From Sphingobacteriaceae bacterium (lineage in GTDB: Bacteria > Bacteroidota > Bacteroidia > B-17B0 > Aurantibacillaceae), in contig PNMI01000005.1 of NCBI GenBank assembly GCA_013823565.1, forward strand, positions 1-64,000: a stretch of 64,000 nt of DNA. The letters run 5' to 3'. Positions 57,591 to 64,000 of the stretch are shown here, piece by piece; position 1 is the first letter of the stretch; the number at the start of each line of letters is the position of its first letter. The translations under genes and the position numbers were made by a program. Under the pieces are notes generated by a model, which was not told where the DNA came from, ran no database searches, and saw nothing but the letters and a program-made list of their open reading frames with translations.

Positions 57591-57694
57591 TAATACACAC
57601 TAATATAATAGCTATAACACTAAATATCAAGGCTTGTTTAGTTTTTTGAGTAAGAATGTAATAAATTAGCATTTTAGAAAGTTGGGTGTAAAAT

Positions 57695-59602
57695 TTGAGT
57701 CATAAAGAGGATATTTATTTTTATTTAAAAAAGCATTGGGGTTACGATTCTTTTCGCCCTTTGCAGGAAGATATTATTCAATCTATACTATCTAATAAAG
57801 ATACTTTAGCGTTATTGCCAACTGGTGGAGGAAAATCAATTTGTTTTCAAATCCCAGGATTAGTCATTGGTGGAACCTGTTTAGTCGTTTCTCCTCTGAT
57901 AGCCTTAATGAATGATCAAGTTCAGAATTTAAAAAATAAAGGCATAAGTGCAGTTGCAATAACTTCTTCTATGAATTTAAATGAAATTGACATTGCTTTA
58001 AATAATGCAGCTTATGGTCATGTTCAATTTTTATATGTTTCGCCAGAAAGAATTGAAAATGAAACGTTTCGCCAGCGCTTATCTTATTTACCAATTGGGT
58101 TAATTGCTATTGACGAAGCTCATTGTATATCTCAGTGGGGCTATGATTTTAGACCAAGCTATTTAAAAATTGCAGAGTTAAGAGAGTACTTCCCTTCAGT
58201 AAATATTATTGCTGTAACAGCCAGTGCTACTAAAGAAGTAGTGGAGGATATTCAATTAAAATTGGAATTTAAAAACCCAAATGTATTTCGTCAATCTTTT
58301 GAAAGAAAAAACATTAGGTATGTTGTTCAGTTAGAAGAAAATAAATACGAACGTTTACTAAAAGTGATTCATAATATTGGTGGCTCAGGAATAGTTTACG
58401 TAAGAAATAGAAAGAAAACTGAGGAGATAGCCAAATGGCTTTTACAAAATAAAATTTCGGCTTCTTTTTATCATGCGGGAATTAATCCAAACGATAGAGC
58501 TATCATTCAACAAAATTGGATAGATAATAAATCGCAAGTTATTGTGGCTACCAATGCCTTTGGAATGGGTATTGATAAACCTGATGTGCGTTTTGTGGTG
58601 CATTTAGATTTGCCCGAAAGTTTAGAAGCGTATTTTCAAGAAGCGGGTAGGGCAGGTAGAGATGAGAAGACAGCTTATGCCATATTATTATGCAATAATT
58701 ATGATGTTTTTTCTTTAAAAGAACAATACGAAGAAAAAACACCTAGTATTGATGAGATTAAACAATCCTACCAAGCTATTTATAATTTTTATCAAATACC
58801 TGTAGAAAGTGGAGAAGGTTTATCGGTTAGTTTTGATATTAATGAAGTGACTCGAAATTATAATTTAAAACCTGTTACTTTATATAATGCAATTAAGTGT
58901 TTAGAAAAAGAAGGGTATTTTTCGTTTTTAGATAGTGGGTATGAGCCGTCAAAAGTCATGATGAAAATGAATAAAGATGATTTGTATAATTATCAAATAA
59001 AGTTTCCTAAATACGAATCCGTTATTAAAGTTTTGCTGAGAAGTTATGGTGGATTATATGAACAATACGTTCACATTAAAGAAAAAGACGTAGCCTATAG
59101 AGCTAAAATTTCGGAACACGAACTGGCTATGCAGCTAGATAACCTAAATACTCAAGGGGTCATTTCTTTTATTCCTCAAACCACTTTGCCAAAATTAATT
59201 TTCTTACAAAACAGAATTAATTTAAAATTTGAAAATATTAAATTACTTAATTATCCTATTCTAAAAGAAAAAGCTTGGACACGTATTAATAGTGTAGTGA
59301 ATTATGTCACTGAAAAAAATATTTGTAGAAGTAGATTGTTGCTGTCTTATTTTAATGAGACGGATTTTAAAGATTGTCAATACTGTGACGTATGCATAGA
59401 GAAATACAAACGAAATTTAGAAACAGAAGAAGGGCTGATAGAAAATATTAAAATCGAATTAGCAAATCAATCACTTAGTTTAACCGAACTAATTCGTAAA
59501 TTTCAATCTGTTAATAGTAAACGATTAAATGATTTGGTTAACAAACTCATTGATGATGATGTGTTACATATTGATTCAGAAAAAAATATTTATTTAAAAT
59601 AA
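57695..59602 (+). CDS. recQ: RecQ-family ATP-dependent DNA helicase
   Basis: YFYLKKHWGYDSFRPLQEDIIQSILSNKDTLALLPTGGGKSICFQIPGL...IDEAHCISQWGYDFRPSYLKI...ATNAFGMGIDKPDVRFVVHLDLPESLEAYFQEAGRAGRD; TTG start. Confidence 0.96.
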   Translation: MSHKEDIYFYLKKHWGYDSFRPLQEDIIQSILSNKDTLALLPTGGGKSICFQIPGLVIGGTCLVVSPLIALMNDQVQNLKNKGISAVAITSSMNLNEIDIALNNAAYGHVQFLYVSPERIENETFRQRLSYLPIGLIAIDEAHCISQWGYDFRPSYLKIAELREYFPSVNIIAVTASATKEVVEDIQLKLEFKNPNVFRQSFERKNIRYVVQLEENKYERLLKVIHNIGGSGIVYVRNRKKTEEIAKWLLQNKISASFYHAGINPNDRAIIQQNWIDNKSQVIVATNAFGMGIDKPDVRFVVHLDLPESLEAYFQEAGRAGRDEKTAYAILLCNNYDVFSLKEQYEEKTPSIDEIKQSYQAIYNFYQIPVESGEGLSVSFDINEVTRNYNLKPVTLYNAIKCLEKEGYFSFLDSGYEPSKVMMKMNKDDLYNYQIKFPKYESVIKVLLRSYGGLYEQYVHIKEKDVAYRAKISEHELAMQLDNLNTQGVISFIPQTTLPKLIFLQNRINLKFENIKLLNYPILKEKAWTRINSVVNYVTEKNICRSRLLLSYFNETDFKDCQYCDVCIEKYKRNLETEEGLIENIKIELANQSLSLTELIRKFQSVNSKRLNDLVNKLIDDDVLHIDSEKNIYLK

Positions 59603-59605
59603 GTT

Positions 59606-60316
59606 ATGTCTACATACGGAGCTTTATATTTATTACCAGTTGGATTAGGAGAATGTAATTTGGAGGACGTTTTACCAAAACGAAATTTTGATTTAGTAAA
59701 AACCCTCACTTATTTTATTGCCGAAAATGCCAAGGAAGCTAGAGCATTCTTAAAACAATGTGCTTATCCAGAGATAAGCAGGGCTCAATTATCTTTAATT
59801 AATCAACACGTAAAAACAGAAGAATTAATTTCTTTTTTAGAACCATTATTACAAGGAAATAATATGGGATTAATGAGTGATGCCGGCTGTCCAGGTATTG
59901 CAGATCCTGGAGCTGAGATTATTAAACTAGCTCATAAAAAAGGAATTAAAGTGGTGCCATTAGTTGGCCCAAGTTCTATTGTATTATCTATTATGGCTAG
60001 TGGATTTAATGGACAAAATTTTGCTTTTAATGGTTACTTACCAATTGATAAAGTTGAAAGAGCTAAGCGTATCAAGGAGTTAGAGAATATTTGTGTGAAA
60101 TTTAAACAAGCGCAGTTTTTTATAGAAACCCCTTATCGTAACGGAAATGTGTTCGAAGATTTATTAAAAACATTACAACCAACTACTCATTTATTAGTAG
60201 CAACTAATATCACTTTGAGTGATGAGTGCATACAAGTAAAACCAATTTCTGCTTGGAAAAAAAATATGGCTCCAGATTTTTTCAAAAAGCCTACAGTATT
60301 TGGCATTTACCTATGA
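59606..60316 (+). CDS. RsmI-like SAM-dependent tetrapyrrole-methylase-fold methyltransferase
   Basis: LMSDAGCPGIADPGAEIIKLAHKKGIKVVPLVGPSSIVLSIMASGFNGQNFAFNGYLP. Confidence 0.92.
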   Translation: MSTYGALYLLPVGLGECNLEDVLPKRNFDLVKTLTYFIAENAKEARAFLKQCAYPEISRAQLSLINQHVKTEELISFLEPLLQGNNMGLMSDAGCPGIADPGAEIIKLAHKKGIKVVPLVGPSSIVLSIMASGFNGQNFAFNGYLPIDKVERAKRIKELENICVKFKQAQFFIETPYRNGNVFEDLLKTLQPTTHLLVATNITLSDECIQVKPISAWKKNMAPDFFKKPTVFGIYL

Positions 60317-60492
60317 GATATTAACATAAATTTACTTCGACTAAAAAGTTTATTTTATCGACAAAAATCTATTTTTAATAGATTAAAATCATCTAAATCA
60401 TTTAGCGATTTTTTTTATTAAAATCATTTCGTTTTTTTTGAATTATCAGATAGCTTCCATTACTTCATTGCAACTAAACATTGCATCTGAAA

Positions 60493-63400
60493 ATGAAAAA
60501 AACACTACTAACTATTGTAACAGCAATTTATTCATCAATTGCTCTTTTTGCTCAAACACCATCGCAAAGAGTATGTGGAACACTTCAGCATCATAATTAT
60601 TTAAAGCAAACGCGTCCTAATTATGAGAATGATTTAAATCAATACAATCAAGTTATTGAACAATATTTGGCTAACCAAGCAGCTAGCAGAACAGGTGCTA
60701 TGCCAATTGTTACCATTCCAGTAGTTGTGCACATAGTATATAATACCGCTGCCGAAAACATTAGTAATGCGCAAGCTGCTTCTCAGGTTCAGGTTTTGAA
60801 TGACGATTTTGCTAAGTTGAATACAGATGCTAATAAAGTAACACAACCTACTTTTTCTACCGTTGCAACTGGATCAAATATTCGTTTTTGTTTAGCTCAA
60901 CGTGATCCAAATGGAAATGCTACAACAGGTATTGTTCATAAATCAACAACTGTTACTTCTTTTGGAACTAATGATGCTGTGAAATCAAGTGCATCTGGCG
61001 GGGATGATCCTTGGGATGTTACTAAATATGTAAATATTTGGGTTTGTGATTTATCAGGATCGCTATTAGGTTATGGAGAGTTTCCAACAGGTACAATTAG
61101 TCAAACTTGGGGTTTGGTAATTGATTATGCATATACAGGAAGTGGCGGATCAGCAACGGCTCCTTTTAATTTAGGAAGAACGGGTACGCACGAATTTGGA
61201 CACTGTTTTAATTTAAATCATATTTGGGGAGATGATGGAACAGCTTGTTCAGGAACAGATAATTGTGCTGATACTCCAAACCAAGCTGGAGAACACTATG
61301 GCTGTTTTACTCAAGGTTCAATTCAAACAGATGCATGTTCTCCTTCAAGTCCAGGAACGATGTGGATGAATTATATGGATTATACAGACGATGCTTGTAT
61401 GTATATGTTTACGGCAAATCAAGTTGCTCGTATGGAAGCGGTTGTTAATACTGCACCATGGAATATATTACAAACTTCATTAGGATGCACACCTGTTTCT
61501 GCATTGGATGCAGGTATTTCTAGTGTCATAGCTCCTGTTAATGGTTCTTCTACTTGTAATAATAGTGTAACTCCTAAAGTTACATTAGCTAATGTTGGTT
61601 CAACCACATTAACATCTGCTATTATTAATTACAAAATGGATGCTTTAGCTACTCAAACATTAAGTTGGACAGGTTCTTTAGCATCAGGTACATCCACGGT
61701 TTTAACTTTAAATACTTATGCTGGTTTAACTAATGCTGCCCATACTTTTTCTGTTTGGGTAACTTCTCCAAATGGTGGGACAGATCAAAATGCTACTAAT
61801 AATACTATGACATCTACCTTTACGGTTGTGTCTGCTCCTGTTGGACAAGCATTACCTTTTACTGAAAGATTTGATGCAACAACTTTTCCTCCGACTGGTT
61901 GGGTTAAATTAGCAAGTAATACTTTAAATGCTGCAAATACTTGGACAAGAGTTGCTAATACTACTGGAATTCCTGTAGTGCCTACAACAACAGCATGTGC
62001 TAGAATGGATAACTATACAGGAAATGTTAACATCACAGGACAAAAAGATGCTTTACGTACACCAGCGTTAAGTTTTACAGGCGCTAATAGTTCATTAAAT
62101 GTAACGTTTGATGTGTCGCATAAAATGTATAGCACAACTGATATAGATACTTTGAATGTATTTATATCAACAGATTGTGGTGGTACATGGACTAATGTAT
62201 ATACTAAAGGCGGTGCGCAATTATCAACTTCTGTTGGAACTTCTACAGCTGCTTATACTCCTACAGCTAATGCTCAATGGAGAAGAGAAACAGTAAGTTT
62301 ATCTTCATATGCTGGTCAGTCAAGTGTTTATTTGAAATTCGAATCTCGTAGTGGTTGGGGAAATTATGTTTATTTAGATAATGTTAATATTTCATATACA
62401 ACAACAGCAGCAGCTCCAGTTGCAAGTTTTTCAACAGCTGCAACAAAATGCTCTGGAACATCTATTTCTTTTTCTGATCAATCAACAAATACGCCTACAA
62501 GTTGGTCATGGTCTTTCCCTGGTGGAACACCTTCAACTTCTACAGTTCAAAACCCAAGCGTAACTTATACAGCTGGTGGAACTTATACGGTAACTTTAAC
62601 ATCAGCAAATGCTTCTGGTACAAGTACAGCTGTATCTCAAACAATTACTGTAAATGCTACTCCAACAGTAGCCGCTTCAAATGCAAGTATCTGTCTTGGT
62701 TCATCTGCTGCCCTCACTGCATCAGGTGCAACAACTTATTCATGGAATACAGGTGCTACAACATCTTCAATTTCTGTTACTCCAACGGTGACAACAAATT
62801 ATACAGTAATAGGTACAACAAATGGTTGTACAAATACAAAAACATTAAGCGTAACTGTAAATGCAACACCAACGGTAGCTGTTACAAATACAAATGTTTG
62901 TAGAGGTTCGTCGGTTAATTTAACAGCAACAGGAGCAACAACTTATTCTTGGAATACAGGTGCTACAACATCATCTATTGCTGTTACTCCAACAGTGACT
63001 ACAAACTATACAGTAACAGGAACAACAGGCGGTTGTACAAATACAAAAACGGTAAGCGTTACTGTAAATGCAACACCAACAGTAGCTGTAACTAACGTAA
63101 CCGTGTGCTCTGGTACTGCTACTAATTTAACAGCAACAGGAGCAACATCATATTCATGGAGCACGGGAGCAACAACAGCATCTATTTCAGTTACTCCTAC
63201 AGTAACCTCAATTTATACTGTTACTGGAACTAATACAGTTGGTTGTACAAACACCAAAACAGTAGGCGTAACGGTTAATGCATTGCCTTCTGTAGCAGTA
63301 AGTAGTACTACTATTTGCGCTGGATCAACAGGCACTTTAGTTGCCTCAGGAGCTAATACCTATACATGGAATACAGGAGCCACTGGCGCTAATGCAGCAG

Positions 63401-64000
63401 TTTCGCCTTCGGTTAATACTACATATACAGTAACAGGCACTTCTACTACTGGTTGTGTTAAAACAGCAACAGCAACCGTGACAGTTGGTTCTGCACCTTC
63501 AATTGCAGTTAATTCATCTACAATATGTTCAGGCAATTCAACAACATTAAGTGCAAGTGGTGTTACAACTTATACATGGAATACAGGCGCAACAACTTCT
63601 TCCATTTCAGTTACACCTACTACATCAACAGTTTATACTGTTACTGGTAATTTATCTGGCTGTACAGCTACTGCAACAAAAACAGTTAGCGTGACTGTAA
63701 AAGCAACTCCAACTGTAGCTATATCTAATGCAACTGTATGTTCTGGTACAGCAGCAAACTTAGTTGCTTCAGGAGCGACTTCATATTCTTGGAATACAGG
63801 AGCAACAACCGCATCAATTTCTGTAACTCCAACTGTAACTTCAAACTATACGGTTACAGGAACTACAAATGGTTGTGTAAATACAAAAACAGTTAGTATA
63901 ACAGTTAAAGCAACTCCTACAGTTTCTGTAAATAGCCCTTCTATTTGTTCAGGAGCTTCTGCAAATTTAAATGCATCTGGTGCAACTACATACAATTGGA
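60493..64000 (+). CDS. Large secreted M43-family (pappalysin-like) zinc metalloprotease with PKD and tandem Ig-like repeats; 3' end beyond window
   Basis: Single open frame: MKKTLLTIVTAIYSSIALFAQ...NLGRTGTHEFGHCFNLNHIWGDDGTACSGTDNCADTPNQ...MWMNYMDYTDDACMYMFTANQVARM; then PKD and Ig-like repeats; absent from the ORF track. Confidence 0.9.
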   Translation, partial: MKKTLLTIVTAIYSSIALFAQTPSQRVCGTLQHHNYLKQTRPNYENDLNQYNQVIEQYLANQAASRTGAMPIVTIPVVVHIVYNTAAENISNAQAASQVQVLNDDFAKLNTDANKVTQPTFSTVATGSNIRFCLAQRDPNGNATTGIVHKSTTVTSFGTNDAVKSSASGGDDPWDVTKYVNIWVCDLSGSLLGYGEFPTGTISQTWGLVIDYAYTGSGGSATAPFNLGRTGTHEFGHCFNLNHIWGDDGTACSGTDNCADTPNQAGEHYGCFTQGSIQTDACSPSSPGTMWMNYMDYTDDACMYMFTANQVARMEAVVNTAPWNILQTSLGCTPVSALDAGISSVIAPVNGSSTCNNSVTPKVTLANVGSTTLTSAIINYKMDALATQTLSWTGSLASGTSTVLTLNTYAGLTNAAHTFSVWVTSPNGGTDQNATNNTMTSTFTVVSAPVGQALPFTERFDATTFPPTGWVKLASNTLNAANTWTRVANTTGIPVVPTTTACARMDNYTGNVNITGQKDALRTPALSFTGANSSLNVTFDVSHKMYSTTDIDTLNVFISTDCGGTWTNVYTKGGAQLSTSVGTSTAAYTPTANAQWRRETVSLSSYAGQSSVYLKFESRSGWGNYVYLDNVNISYTTTAAAPVASFSTAATKCSGTSISFSDQSTNTPTSWSWSFPGGTPSTSTVQNPSVTYTAGGTYTVTLTSANASGTSTAVSQTITVNATPTVAASNASICLGSSAALTASGATTYSWNTGATTSSISVTPTVTTNYTVIGTTNGCTNTKTLSVTVNATPTVAVTNTNVCRGSSVNLTATGATTYSWNTGATTSSIAVTPTVTTNYTVTGTTGGCTNTKTVSVTVNATPTVAVTNVTVCSGTATNLTATGATSYSWSTGATTASISVTPTVTSIYTVTGTNTVGCTNTKTVGVTVNALPSVAVSSTTICAGSTGTLVASGANTYTWNTGATGANAAVSPSVNTTYTVTGTSTTGCVKTATATVTVGSAPSIAVNSSTICSGNSTTLSASGVTTYTWNTGATTSSISVTPTTSTVYTVTGNLSGCTATATKTVSVTVKATPTVAISNATVCSGTAANLVASGATSYSWNTGATTASISVTPTVTSNYTVTGTTNGCVNTKTVSITVKATPTVSVNSPSICSGASANLNASGATTYNW
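62653..64000 (+). repeat. Tandem Ig-like coding repeats of about 207-213 bp (about 69-71 aa)
   Basis: Repeat starts near 62653, 62860, 63067, 63277, 63487, 63700, 63907; consensus (N/K)ATPTVAVxNxTVCSGTxANLTATGATxYSWNTGATTxSISVTPTVTTNYTVTGTTNGCTNTKTVSVTV. Confidence 0.88.

Noticed and set aside
60634-61607. ORFs 60634-60846 (-) and 61419-61607 (-)
   Set aside because: Antisense to the M43 metalloprotease with no supporting domain or start context.
62381-62903. ORFs 62381-62563 and 62502-62903 (+)
   Set aside because: Out-of-frame readings of the repeat-rich M43 metalloprotease frame; composition (Q/N/Y/S runs) is typical of shifted frames.
62653-64000. Possible CRISPR-like or satellite array
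   Set aside because: Repeats are in-frame protein repeats of about 70 aa without spacers; no cas genes.
1-64000. tRNA/rRNA genes
   Set aside because: No tRNA-like cloverleaf/TPsiC signatures or rRNA-like GC-rich stretches recognised by eye; tRNAscan-SE and Infernal would be decisive.

Overview
AT-rich Bacteroidota (Flavobacteriia/Sphingobacteriia-like) chromosomal window. Supporting signs are T9SS sorting domains, a TonB-dependent receptor, TAnnTTTG-type -7 promoter elements and Bacteroidota-type dispersed palindromes. It opens with the 3' end of a class I ribonucleotide reductase large subunit. It closes inside a very large M43-type metalloprotease with tandem Ig/PKD-like repeats that the ORF track misses because it runs off the window edge. 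Most of the window is housekeeping or conserved genes (pepD, radical SAM genes, yicC, ribD, trmN6-like, dacB, OmpA, AsmA, TonB receptor, recQ). No rRNA, tRNA or CRISPR array was recognised. The most interesting accessory structures are: (1) a two-gene integron-like cassette block at 43.75-45.30 kb, in which each ORF is bounded by its own perfect 9-bp inverted repeat with the stop codon inside the 3' repeat, and an attC-like long imperfect palindrome lies between the ORFs; (2) a SigZ-type ECF sigma factor with a Cys-rich tail and an unlisted 49-aa, 13-Cys metallothionein-like peptide, sharing a nearly identical upstream element; (3) a RAYT transposase flanked by three REP-like palindromes; (4) a GxxExxY gene with terminal inverted repeats followed by an ORF-less MITE-like copy; (5) a degenerate receiver domain (Asp to Glu) in an OmpR-type regulator. 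All calls come from reading the sequence and supplied translations; no database search was run.
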